From Pterois miles (taxonomy: Eukaryota > Chordata > Actinopteri > Perciformes > Scorpaenidae): a DNA stretch of 64,000 bases. The notes under the pieces were generated by a model. It was given only the letters and a program-made list of their open reading frames with translations, was not told where the DNA came from and ran no database searches. Numbering within the stretch: the stretch's first letter is position 1; each line of letters starts with the position of its first letter. The position numbers and the translations under genes are program-made. The stretch lies in assembly GCA_947000775.1 (NCBI GenBank), contig CAMQGK010000001.1, forward strand, positions 5,073,501 through 5,137,500. Direction: 5' to 3'. Of this stretch, positions 22,356-35,800 are shown piece after piece.

Positions 22356-25300
22356 TCATGGATCAAACAGGTCAGGCTGGCCCTGCAGCTCCAGCTGACG
22401 GTTGAATAGCTCCACCTCTTTGTTGGCCTCGGAGAGGTACTCTTTAATGAACTCCTCCATGTCTGCAGTAACAGCAATGTAAGGGAACAGCAGCACAATC
22501 ACCACAAACAACAGTGAATGTAGATGCAAGCAGATCTGCACAATTATTCATGACCACTGCTCTCTTTAGGGCAATGCTATGACTTATGCCTTGGAAGTAT
22601 TATAAGAAGAGCATACCACACCCCAAGATGGCGCCTATTCGTTCCAATAAGATCTGCTCGCCTGGTGCATTCAGCAAAAGGGGTACGCAGCCCACTGAAT
22701 ATGCACAGTAGTGTTTCTCCTGCTGGCCCTGCCCCCGAGTTCCCGTTCAGCCCATAGACTTTACGCTGTGGTAACGTCACAGATGTTTTACAAGCTGTAC
22801 AAATATAAAACCTCCATAGATCAAAAAGTCATACAAGAAAGAGTCATAATTGCCCTTGTTTGCAGTTCGAGGTGTCCTGTCAACAGTTTTATAGATGTCT
22901 CTTTAACAATGGTGGTCAATAGGGAAATTCCAGGGGGAGTTTTCGCTGCATTGCGCGAGTGGCCACTGGATAAAATTGGAAGCACGGCTGAGCAGCAGCA
23001 TCGTATCAAAGTCTTATGAACAGCCACACTATATGCACATCAGGTATGTTTTTGTTAAACAGCTGATTTACATGCACCGTTTAGTTTTTTTTTTTTATCT
23101 TTGAAATATGAAAAATCCCCAGTACTCCAAGCCTGAGTGAAAATTAGATGTAGTTGAGGTTCTACAATAAACGGGAAGCGCTGTGAAAAGGATACAGGGA
23201 TGGAAGGTCATTTTTTCTCCAAAGATGTCAACATATTGATATCCGTTGTAGAAGTAGCCTGGTGGTAGGGGGTCCAGGTGCCTGGTCATCTAAACAAAAA
23301 TACAGAATATCACATTCAGTCAGAAGATATCTTTGGACCAAACAGTTCTGGGGACTCCCTGAGAGGACCGACCCACTGGGAGGCTCCTGGGTCAGATGTT
23401 CAGATGTGGGCATTTTTTGGTAATAAATTTTGGGCTTTTCTTATATGGGGGGGGGAGAGCCAGTCTGTAGGGAGGGCTGGGAACCGGAGGGTCACGGGTA
23501 AAAACCCCGAAAAGGAAAAAAAAGAGAGGGAGAAGTGGGGGGGGGGGGGGGGGCGGATCCCCCGGGGGGGGCCGAGGGGGGGCCCCGGGGGGGAACAAAA
23601 AACCCCCCACGGGTGTCAGGAGCAGCCTCCGGGGTTGGGCCCTGTTTGTGCATGTGTGTGTTCCAGGTCTGTATGTACCATGTATAAGTTAAAAATAACA
23701 GAGTGTAAATTGAATTTCCCCACTGTGGGACTAATGAGGTTGTCTCTTCTCTCGCTCGCCCCCTCTATTATTTTCTCTATACTGCAAGAATCAGGAACAA
23801 TCGTAGCTCTTAGGACACCATTTTGACTTTTGGAGAATGTACTCTCCCAGCACACCTATGGTCCAGACGTACAGTAAGTGTACGTTGGTTGGTTAAACAC
23901 ATGAGCCAATGCAGCAACAGCAACCAACATTTTTAATAACCTGCTAGCCATCTGTTAGATGAGGGTGACACAACCACAAACAACAGCTCAGAACAAAACA
24001 GGAAGAAAGCAAGGACAAATGGACCAACGATTACTGTATTTTTTGCACTATAAGGCGCACCGGATTATAAGGCGCACTATCAATGAACGTGTCTATTTTC
24101 ATATATAAGGCGCTCTCATCTCGTGATAGTGGAGTAACTCGCCCAGCATTGCCTCCCTGTCTTGGTGAATGTGTGTTCGCCTTCTGTCATCCAACACTTC
24201 CACGCAGCTCGCAATTTAACTTTGAATGACCTGATGACACCAATATCTAGCGGTTGGAGTTCTTCAGTCAATCCACCCGGAATGATGGCAAGCTCCGAAT
24301 TAGTTTTCTTCACTTGGATTTTGACAGTGTCGGTGAGATGGGTGCGCATGGAGTCGCAGATGGAGACGGAGAGTTGTGGAAAAAGCCATTTGGTCTCTTA
24401 ACATAAATCTCCGACAATCCATCCAGCAGTGCGGTTTCGAAGCTTACCAAAGTCGTAATAAAACATTTTGACAGACTTTTGAGCGCCCTGTACCACATAA
24501 AATTGGTTCGAGGTCAGTAAGCCCAACCAGAATTGATACATAAAGTGCGCCGGGTTATAAGGCGCACTATCGATTTTTGAGAAAATTAAAGGATTTTAAG
24601 TGTGCCTTATAGTGCGAAAAATACGCTAAGTCCAAGCTTTACTGAGCATATACTGCATGCGACGAGGGAAATACAGGATACATGCTGTACACTCAAGGGC
24701 TTCTTTTCTCTTTGCATTCACACTGCAAATAGGAACGCTGAAGTGGAATAAGTTGGGCGATAGTTGGTATAGCAACGCTTTGATGAGTCACGAGTTACGA
24801 GCTGTTTGTGTTTTGTGATGACTAACAGATGGCTGAGAGCTTATTAAAAATGTTGGTTGCTGTTGCTGCACTGGCTCATGTGTTTAACCAACCAACGTAC
24901 ACTTAGGTCTGGGGGGTTCTCAGAAATATGAGAAAAGGCCAAAAGTTATTGACCGAAAAACACCGACATCAATAACAGTGCAGCCCAGACCAAGCTCTGT
25001 AAGAAGATCTCTGACAAAATCTCTTCAAAGACAAACAAAAACAAGAAGCATGTCTAGTGAGGCGTATATTCAACATCAAAGATTTCATTCTCTTCTCGCT
25101 CTTGCTGTGGCATTTATTGACAATAAACTTAAAGGTAGCCTGTGGAATCTTCTAGTAAACACAGATATGTTTACATTGTTGTGTCACAAAGCGTACTGTA
25201 TATCCATGTATCTCCAGGGTCTAACAAATGTGCTGGATGCACTTCATTCCACATATTTGCAAAGGAAGTTTTTTTAATATTTTGAAACCTGCATTATTTA

Positions 25301-28300
25301 CATCCAGGTTTACATCAACTACAACTGTTCTTCTTCTCCATCTTTCATTGGTACACTGCTACATTTTTTACAGCCACCAAGCATGAAATCAGCAGCAGAG
25401 AAGTTCATATGTCACTGCGTGCATGCATGTAATTCAATATATGTACACACCAAGCAGGTGTGAGCTCATAAAAACATTGCTTCTAGTTGAAAAAAATTCC
25501 ACAGATTAGCTTTAATGCCCTTCTGTGCATGCAAAATTACACCAAATAAATATAGTATAGCAAATATAATTCATACGATACTGTATATCATTATGAATAT
25601 AAACACACTCACATGTATGCTCCTGATTTCTTGTGGTGAAAGGGTATTTTTAGTCTTCTTCGGCTTCTTTGTCTGCCTCTGTGAACACCAAACAGAAAAA
25701 AACAGCCTTGTAATTACACAATAAATCATTTACTTATATAGTATTTTATCCATGATACTAGATCTAGACTTGAGTCTTGGGCTATTTAAATACCTACCTG
25801 CTTGGCACACAGTCTGAGCCAGTCCTTCAGGCCGTCCTCAGTGAGGCCAACACCATCAAACACCAGAAAGCAGGGCGTGTTGGTCTCTTTGGGGCCCCGG
25901 GTCAGAGGGTCAGTGCTCTGGTCTGGCACAATGCTCAGGCTGCCGCTCACTGTGTTGTAGCTCACCTGCATCAGTTGGTCTGATTCTGGAGGTTCCAGAG
26001 ATGAAGGCAGCTCACATGCAGTTCCCACATACAGTTCACACCTTGTGTAACACCTGCTACAGCAGCTTCATATGGTACTAGCATGCTGTTGGAGGGGTGT
26101 TAATGTTTTAACATCTCTGCAGCCTTGCTGTTCCCAAAATGGCTCACAGAACTCACGTGTGGTAAAAGAAAACAAGATAAAACATGTCAAATATGTCCTA
26201 ACTGAATGTAAAGTATGTATTGAATATGCAACAGCTGAATACAACACATAAAATAAAGTACAATAACTAAATATAACGTGATGTAAATGATACACTACCC
26301 TAAAGAAAGTGACTGAGATACACACTTCACACCAAGGGTATGTGAATATTAGGATGGTTCAGTACAGTCTCCACATTCGTTCCATACTACTGCATCTTCC
26401 CAGCTCTCTACAAATATCTGCACATTCTCTGCACGTCATCTCCTCGCAGGCACCTGCACTCTCTCCTCATGCAACGACTCTACACAGGTCTTCAAATGGA
26501 AAAAAGAGTGAGAAAACTATGTGGAGGAAACCAAACCAGTGGACTATGATCTGAATTCTAAACACCAGACACCAGAGCAACAACCGAGCAGTATTCCTAC
26601 CGTCAGGAGCTTCTTGCCCGCCTTGAGGGCAACCTTTTCTCTAATAATTCCCAAAACTGGGAAATGCAAATGCAGGTCAAATATTTTCCAAGGAGAGAAG
26701 TCACATTTGTTTAGTAATGCTTAACAAAAGCAAGATCTCTGGAATTCAAAATCTGATCTGAAAGTTTCAAACGTTAGCAAAATTGGAAAAATGTATTTTT
26801 AAAGACAAAAATAAAATGAACATGTTATTCCTACCAGAAAATCGGACTTTTCCCCAAACATTGTACACATTTCCTCGGAAGGGGCTAGGCCTTAGTGATG
26901 ACTTGAATGCTACAGAGAAATGATGAGAGGTTTAGCAGTTTGTGCTGTGAATTTAATTCACAATATTCATTTAAATGATCATTTTCCTGAAAAGCAAAAT
27001 TGGCAGCAAGATGTCGTAAGTGTTTAGGAATACAGATTGTTTCACAGCAACAGCAGACAATTACTGCAAGACCTCAGTTGTTTCCATATTTGGAGAGAAA
27101 GGCGGCTTATGTAATCATCATCAAATGCTGCCAGCTCATATCTGGAACTTCAGTCAGAGTCAAAAAAGGGGGGAGAATTCCTTTCCGTCTCACCTTTACA
27201 GTGGGTGACAAATAGAGGCCTCTCTAGGGGCCGGCTGAAAGCCACGCGCTGCTGGGTGAGGACCAGGGACCCACAACCGGAGAAGAAGCGCCCTTTGCAC
27301 CTGAAACACAGAACACATTGCACATTACACAAATGGTGAGAAAGTTAAATCTAGAGCAAGCCAAATGTTTGTGCTACATTTTGTTTTTGGCCAGAAAGTT
27401 GTTTACTCAACCAGGTGCCCACAGGAAAGAGGTCAGTGTTTCTGACGGTGGAAGTGATAAATCTGTACATGTAGATACTCTCATCAGCAGGTGAAAAAGA
27501 TTTTTGTCTTGGCTGGCATGTAAGATGTACCTCAAACATACTCTCATACACGCAAAACACAGCTGGAGGACGAGTAAATCAAAAAGGCCAGACTCTGGCC
27601 AGATATCCAGTGTTATGATCCGAGGGGAGGATTTAGCAGAGGTTCATATTAGGCTGACAACTGAGGCATGAGGGCTGAATGGACCTGGTCCAAAGGGAAG
27701 GAGACCCCCTATGTGTACATGGCAACTGCACGAGCAACTGCTTGTTACTGTGCTGCCAGGAGGCAGCTGGTGCTAGAACACAAGATGCCCTGAGGGGTTT
27801 TACAGCAATCAGCGGCCGATGCCCCCACCGCTGCAGCCGAGTGGCAATTAAACTGCAGGGGAGGGAGGTAAGGCAGAAAGGCTGAGGAACACTGAGGCGG
27901 GATTCAACGCCAATCTGTCGCTCAGAGTGTGGACATGGGAGGACACACAGGTCAGGACCAGTAGAGTGGAACACAGGGTGAGTCTTACCATCCAGGGTAG
28001 AGGATGTAACGTGCTCTCAGCATCTGTGGCTCACTGAAGGTGCTTTCAGAAAATATCAGATTCACATCTTCATTCCTAATTCATAAAAAAAACAACACAA
28101 AAAGATCATTGACTTGTCAAATATGACTTGAAAAAACAACACCTAACTATTTGTGAGAATGTCCTTTATCCATAATGGGCTTCTTATTACAAAAATGTAC
28201 AGAATGCATTGAGAAATACTCATGACATTACTGTTATAACTGAGCACTGCTCTGAGCCAACGCAGTCACAGACTCAAAAGTGGAATAAAATCTAGCCCAG

Positions 28301-29892
28301 AGTGAATATTTTAAGCACAGATAAAAGCAGTTAAATGACTGTTCGCGGCATTGATCACAATTCTATGAGCACCTACCTGGTGACAGCTCCTCTCTCTGCC
28401 AGTATGAAGGCTGCGGTGGGGTTGGCAGAGCGTACCAACTGCTGAACATGCTGCATGAGAGGGTGCTTCTGCTCTGCTGTCAGCCCAGTGAACACCACTG
28501 TACTCACAATACCTGACATACGACGAGGTGCAAAAAGGGAATATGAATTCAGGGAGAAACTGGCTCACTTTCCTGAAAATACAAAGTCACATCCGTGTAG
28601 CCTCTGCAGAAATATTTCACACTAGGTTTGATTTATTGGCATTGCTGCTGCTATGTTGTACTTGCAAGCTGTATTTTAGGGAAATTGACATTTTGATTCA
28701 TTCAAAACAATTGGTAAGATATAAAAGGCATAATAAATTATTCTGTGACAGCCAGACTTTGTCCCTGCTGCCCAAATTGGGATTTTTATGGTTCCGGCCA
28801 AAAAGATGGCAAAGATGATGGCAGTAACCCCAAATAAAATCTTTAATATGCCACTTCAGATTTCAAGATGGGAACGTGAAGTGATGGTTGGGGCAAAGGG
28901 GTCCTGTCAAAGTTAACAAGAAGATAACACGTTAACGCAAATATGTTTAAATGCCACTAATTTCTTTAACACATTAATGCAATCAATCTTCTGGAGATTG
29001 TACCAGGCTGAGTACAATAGCTGAGCTAGAGTGAAGATACTGGCATCGTATGAAACTTGAAAACGTAAGGAATCATCGGTACCAACCATGTCCTACTAGC
29101 TTGTCGTGAGGGAGGCTAAATAACGCTCCAAACTTGCACTAAATTTTAGCCAGGAAAAACTTTCATGGCCATTTTCAAAGGGGTCCCTTGACCTCTGACC
29201 TCTAGATATGTGAATGTAAATGGGTTCTCTGGGTCTCCACCAGTCTCCCCTTTACAGACATGCCCACTTTATGATAATCAGTCAGTCTGGATCAAGTCAT
29301 AGTCAAGTCAGCACTCTGACACACTGACAGCTGTTGTTGCCTGTTGGGCTGCAGTTTGCCATATTATGATTTGAGCATATTTTTATGCTAAATACAGTGC
29401 CTGTGAGGGTTTATGGATATTTGTCATTGTTTTGTGTTGGTAATTGATTTCCAATAATAAATATATATATGCATTTGCATAAAGCAGCATATTTGCCCAT
29501 TCCCTTATTGATAAGAGTATTAAATACTTGAAAAATCTCCCTTTAAAGTACATTTTGAACAAAATTTGTGATTAATCACAATAAACTATGGACAATCATG
29601 ATTAATTGTGATAAAAAACTGAAATCGATTGACAGCCCTAATTGATTGAATTCTTCTTCTTTCTTTGACCTTTCATGTACAACCTGGCAGTATGGCATAT
29701 GTTTGGGATCGCTATGCTGCACAGCTTCCTAAAAAAAAGCATTAAACTTCTGAAATGAATCAATATCCATATGATGTTTCCTCAGTAATCCATGACAGAC
29801 GTTTATCCTCAATGTGTTTTTGTTATTCTTAGTTGGAAAACAAACAGGACTTACCTTGGCTGCACTGCTCCAACAGCTTAGGAAATGCAAAC
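22356..29892 (-). CDS. dnaaf9: dnaaf9 exons 29-37 (C-terminal part)
   Basis: Exons in transcript order: 29855-29892, 28377-28512, 27989-28075, 27194-27300, 26835-26909, 26601-26638, 25798-25965, 23196-23289 and 22356-22462. At exons 33-35 the nearest AG choices give broken frames. The chosen sites give one open, protein-like frame (FRGNVYNVWGKVRFSEKVAL, then VSYNTVSGSLSI). The last two exons encode a GYFYNGYQYVDIFGEKMTFHP stretch joined to an acidic, Glu-rich helical tail ending LFDP-stop. Confidence 0.8.
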
Positions 29893-32800
29893 CTGCGGTG
29901 ACAGACAAGGGACAGGAGAAGTTTAGTTAATTATACCGTATATAATATATATATCAAGTACTGGGTGAGGAATGACTGCAAGCTATCATCTAAATGCAAA
30001 TTATGTTTGACTGAGATGGTCACTGCTGCATTGTGTATAGATTATGTTGAAAGCAGGGTTTTTGTTCCTGAGTGACAAGTTCACATCACAAATAACACAT
30101 TTCAGTTTTTTCTACAATCAAATCTGGGCCGTTCTCATAATGTAGTCCTAAATCACTGGCCATGAGAACACTGAGAACGGTCATATTGGAATTCATGTGT
30201 GTTTTTCGGATGTGGATCACTCATCATAGAGCGTCGGAGTGGTCCGGTTAGGCTACAGAAGAAGAAGAACAAGTCCTGCTGTGACAGCCTTGTCGTGAGG
30301 CGCCGACGGAGATACTGCAATCCCTGGGCATCTTAAAGTTTTGGAGGAACTGTTCCTGTATGAAACCCTCCACACTGCGGCCCCACCACCCCTCTCCAGC
30401 ACCCACACCTCTCTCTCCACAGAACTACCAGCAACAGCTGCTAAAATATCTACAGCTTTTGCGTTCCTTTGTCTTCTCACCCTCTTCCTCTACATAATAA
30501 TGACAAATTGTCATCCGACTTCTGCAGCAAATCGTTTAAGAGATGAACGCTTGCGCCGCTATTCCCAAAATGATATTTTTTTGTTGTTCCATGTATATGT
30601 GTGTGACATTACTGCACGTGAGGCATTTCAGAGCAGAGATGCGTTCACACTGATGTCAGATATGGGTCACTTCAAAAATGAATGTGAACACGTCTACGCA
30701 GAAAGTATCAGATCTGGGGAAAAACACTAAGCATCAAGCCCTGTAATGTGAACATAACCTCAGAGCTGTATTTTCATATATTTAATTAACAGTCCTATTT
30801 ATCTGATATTGTTCGACAATATCATCACTCGTAATAACTCCTTTTATGACTAATGGGTGCTTACCAAAGCAGCAATAAACAGGCTAATTCCATGTTATGG
30901 CTCTTTACTTAGCTAGAGGTCCAGTTCTCAATCGTGAGGCATTTTTCACAGGATGACATCATGACCATGACTGGCAATTGACCAATGTAAAAGCTTTCTG
31001 TAATCTCATTTAATCCTAACATAATTTATCTTGAGTTTTCAAATCGATACATGTTATACACCACTTTCTGAATAACTGTGACTCTGAGCCAAGCCCCCCC
31101 AGCCACCACAGACCCTGCCTCCCCTGCAGGCTGGGGGATCAGCATTTTGAAAGGCATTTATCTTTCCTGTCCTGATGTAATGAACTGTCTACATTCATCA
31201 CAAAGAATGGATCATGACTGACTGATGAGCTTCGCCGAGGAGGGGGTGTCGGTCACACATGTGGACCTGGGGGATTAGAGGGCTATGCTGAGGGGGTTGA
31301 CAGGCAGGTCAGGCCTAAGCTGGGCTAACCACACCCAATTAGCGCCATGCTGGGTCCACAGATCTCCACACAATCTATGGCAACAGACAGTGATGGGGGG
31401 GGGCTTGATGAAGGTGCCTCAGATGGAAAAGTCAGTGCTAACCACATTACTAACTAAACCTCTTATAACATATTTTTCCACTGCTGAGCCAAGTGGGGCT
31501 TGTCAGAGTTTTAAGATTTATTATTAGAGCTCAGCTCACTAGACAATCACCTCATCTAAAGGACTGTGGGAGATCCAGGTAGAACTTTTACCCTGCATAT
31601 ATGCTCTGGTACTTAGGTATGTTACTGTGCATAATTAAATATTATACACTCAAGGAAAAAAGAAACACATCACATTTATTTTCTAAAATACCTCCAAAAT
31701 ATGCTTGCCACTGCTGTGAGTTCAGTACAAATTAGAGTCAAAGCAAAATGATTGTTTTCATGGTTCCAGTTCATTGATTTTGGCGAGCAATAAAAAGTGT
31801 GTTTTTGCATTCCTTATTTATGTGTGCTCATGAGTAAAACTCAGATATGAGTTTGACCACTGCTCAACTGTACACAACCATTCTCTATACACAGACACCA
31901 AAATGGAACGAAAAGCACAGTTATCCACGATGCCACGACTGTTCTAACCAGACAGAGATACGGCCATCGGCATGCTCCAAGCCGGAAAGAGTACTCGGGA
32001 CATAGCCAGGGAGTTTGGAGTTCACCACTATCAACTATTGTGCCCCTTGCTGAGTGTTACAACACCACAGGCTCCTCCCTATCTGGTCAACCCTGAGTTA
32101 CGACCCCTGCACAGGACCATACCAATCGGCTGTCACATCTCCATGACATTTCTACCGGCAACAAGAACTGCAGTTGAGACCATTGGAACACATTACAGTC
32201 TGGTGTCCAGGACACAAATGGGGGTCACATTAATTATTGAATGTTGAATGAAAAACCTGTTACTTTTATGAATTAGGGTGCTTTATTTTTTGTTACATTA
32301 TTGTTGTTGAAAATGTAATAAACATTTGAAAATGTGGCCTGAAGTTCATGTATACAAGTGTGGTTAATGTGCATATATTTCATTTCCAACAAAAATAAAA
32401 GTTGTGGTTCGTTTCTTTTTTTCCTTCAGTGTACTTCAACTAGTTACCAGGGCATCTGTTATAAAGCCTACTGGCTTTTCAACTAAATATCTGGTGAAGA
32501 AAGGCAGCAGCAGTAGTTTTCCAAGCATGTTGCAAAAAGTATCACTGGTCATCGCAGCTCGGCTGTGCAGTGGAAAACAGCCTATTACGCAGAGTGGTAT
32601 GTCATATTGTGTGGAGCAGCTCAGTCAGTCTTCGACAGTGAGAAGCTCTGTAAGCTACATCTAAAGCCTGTAACAAAAGGAGAGTGAGATTAAATGTACG
32701 GCTGATCCTCTCTGTAAAAGGGATGCAGCCTTGAGTTTCAATAGCTAAAAGTGTCATGTAACCTCGTCCTCGAAACCTCCAGCGCTTCAACAATTTATCA

Positions 32801-35800
32801 ACATCCGGCCCTGTCTGTCATCATGTGGTCTGTCTGTCCATGTGTTACTTGGAAACATCACTGAGTGAAGCCCTCAACTTGAACCTCTGTCACTGCTGTG
32901 TTTAAGCTTGTTCAGCCTTTTTAACTTTGCAAAATAGGCCAAAATATTACTAAATTCACATTTCTTACTTGCTGCATGCAGCTACATTTGTGTACAGTGG
33001 TTGCAAACAAAACATATGAGCAACTAACAGTGCTAGGAACAAAGGTAGCTATTTTTGGTGGATAATGTATGTTTTTGGAAGATGCTAGGCATATGGATGG
33101 AGAGCAGAATAGCAGATTGACGGGCAGGAATGATTTGAGTAGTGTTTTTGTTGTGAAACTGGGTCACCAAATCCACTCTCACTGCAGTGAATACTGTTCG
33201 ACTGTAACTGATGTCCTCTGCGAAGGAGCAAGCCACAAACGTTTCTGAGCTACGTTCCAAGTCTACAGGTGATGCATGTTTGCTAATCACTGGATGGATT
33301 TTTGGTGACGTATTTGTTACGATTCTGTCACCATAAATGTAATGCATACAGATGCTTCAAAGTCAGTTATTGAGAATCTGAAAGAAACATTGGCATAAGG
33401 AAGGAGGTGCTGCTTGAGGGCATTTACTGTGAAGCAGCTGCAGGATTGTGACATACACTGAAGTGTTGAGTTTGTGTTGTGTGCTCTAAATTGGTTGTCT
33501 CTGGATCAGAAGTTGAACGCTGAAGTTCAAAATATGTGAGTTGAAAGTGATTTGATTTTAGTTTATACAGCAAACAAAACTATTTCGGAAACCTTTTCTT
33601 CTGCAAGTACAATGTGAGACTTATCGACGAGGGTTTTCCCACTGCATTTAGCTCCAGGCTCCAGGGAGCTGTTGTCCCTGCACTTTGACAGCTTTCACAA
33701 TGGCACAATCTTAGCACATTCCAAAGTGAGCTAACACCAACTTTAGCCCAGGGCTTGCTGACCCCGCTCCAGAGCAGTTTGCAGGGTTATCCACTGAAAA
33801 TCAACAAAACCTGGGGCTAAAAGTTGCCAGAAACGGGGATAAAGAAAACAGTGGAATAGTTTTAAACTCTAGTTATGCTTCTGCTGCTGCTGTCAGCACT
33901 TTCTCACTATATAGAGTTTGCCTTTCATAATGGCCATTTCATTTCATTATAAATGTCATTTCTATTTAATTTAGACATAAAAAGGTTAAGAAGTGTGTGC
34001 TCATTTGTAAATAATAGTAATAATCCACAATTAAAACCCTGTATTATGTTCTTCTCCCTATTTATGGAGCTGTGCAAGTCACGGCCTGTTCTACGACACT
34101 GTCCTGCACATATTTCATAATAGAAGCCTCATGTTAACAAATGAAGAAATTCTGTCAACGCTTGAGGGCTTTTATTGTGAAATGAAATCAGGAAGTGTTG
34201 ACCTGTTAACATGGATGCCAAAATAAAAAATAACATGTAACGTAGCCGCCCATGCTCCTGATGTTCCTGGTGTGGACAAGCCGCTATTATCGTCATCCAT
34301 CAAGCCATTTTTCAGTCTGTTAGGTAATCCAAGCAGTCAGGAATTTTATCTACTTCAGTTAGACATGATGTGGTTTTGTTAAATGGCAACTCAACACAAC
34401 AGAAGTAGCTTGATGTCAGTGGACAAGGCTTCATTTCATATACATTTCATTACAGCAGTCAAAGCTTGTTCTGTTTTCTTTCCTTTGAACAGCCGTAGAG
34501 TTGAGACCTAATCTACTGCAGAAAGTAATTTCACCTGTGCTCCACACAGGAGGCGAGGGGGTCCACACAAGCAGTAACAGCGCCGATGGTGAAGCACGCT
34601 TGCACAACTGGGTCAGGGTGGAACAGCACAGCCTGGACCACATCCAGAACATCTGTGTATCTGCCCAAGTAGAAACATTAACAAATGAACATGTTATCAC
34701 ACACTGACAAAAAACAGTAAATTAATTCAGTCTTTTCTTTTTCTAGTTTCTTCAGATACTCATGAGGTACAGATGCAGAAGATCTGTTTATCTGTTTAGT
34801 TTTTGTAGCATGTTGTAAATTGTAGTATTTTTGAGATGAAATGCTTCCATTCAGCTCTGCTCTACTGGGTCTACTGGAGTCTTGACTTCTACGTTCCCAG
34901 CTGTATCAAGCTGACAGGCGGGTTTTCTTACCCAGGTGAGAGCACCAGCAGACGGAGTTTGCCTCCTGGGCCTCTCTGGCTCTCCAGGAAGCTGGACAAA
35001 TACTGCTGCAGGTGAGAGGCTGAGAAGCTGTCAGGCTTGTACACCACCCACCTATGGATGAAACGGATAATGCTGAAACAGCGTTTTTGTTTGTGTTGTT
35101 TTTCTCATTACCATTATGAAATATTCCCAACATATATAAGATTAGAAATAATAAAGCAAAAAAAAAAAAAAAAGTAACAAAAACAAAATGCAAACCAAAG
35201 ACATGTGAATCTCTCTCACCTTCCACGTTCCTTGTTCAACTGGACCAGGAAGTTGCAGAGTCTCTTCTTATGGCTTCCTGGTAATCCAGTGATGATGGTA
35301 ATGACAACCTTTCCACACATAAAAAGAGATCACATCACATTTGACAGAGGAGGAAGCATGCTTTGAAGGAAACAGAATTTTTTTTTTTTCAAATGAGGCA
35401 GATCCACAGTCAATATGCTCACCTTGTCACCCTGACTGTTGACTGGTTTCCTCAGTTCTGCAGAGGGGAAGAGCACCCCCAGGTGGTCATACAGTATGGG
35501 CTCCTGACCGATGCTACTCAGGGCAAAGTGCTGAAGAAACCTGCCATAGACCAGAATACAACAATCAGTAAGATAAAAAAAGAAAAAAAAAGGCATTTTG
35601 GGACCCATCATGTATAAGTAAGGCACTGGACAAAATGAGAGCTTTAATTTTACAACTAAGACGTCCTTCTCTGTCACGTTTGTAATTCTTATGAATATTT
35701 GCAGCATACATTTATTTATAGTAAAAGCATGAAGTTCAGTTTTTAATCACTGCAGGAACAAAGCACTTAGAAATGAGACTGATTTCAAATGTTCAAACGA

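Larger units (their letters stand above)
23863..24912. mobile_element. Foldback element with long inverted arms, interrupted by a pogo insertion
   Basis: The left arm (23863-about 23990) and right arm (about 24775-24912) are inverted copies with very high identity over about 90 bases; both contain GTACGTTGGTTGGTTAAACA and a 'gcaacagcaaccaacatttt' block. Similarity continues more weakly inward. A pogo-type element fills the loop. Confidence 0.65.

Noticed and set aside
22577..23027. Short frames and a possible exon in the last dnaaf9 intron.
   Set aside because: The spliced phases of exons 36 and 37 join directly. The text ('cccatagactttacgctgtg') looks like a dispersed repeat.
27633..27974. 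A 113-codon minus-strand frame and its plus-strand partner in a dnaaf9 intron.
   Set aside because: It has no family resemblance, no splice continuity with neighbours, and both strands are open, which points to chance in G+C-richer DNA.
30341..30730. A 129-codon plus-strand frame with a hydrophobic stretch.
   Set aside because: No recognised domain or splice support; it lies inside a repeat-rich intron of a gene on the other strand.
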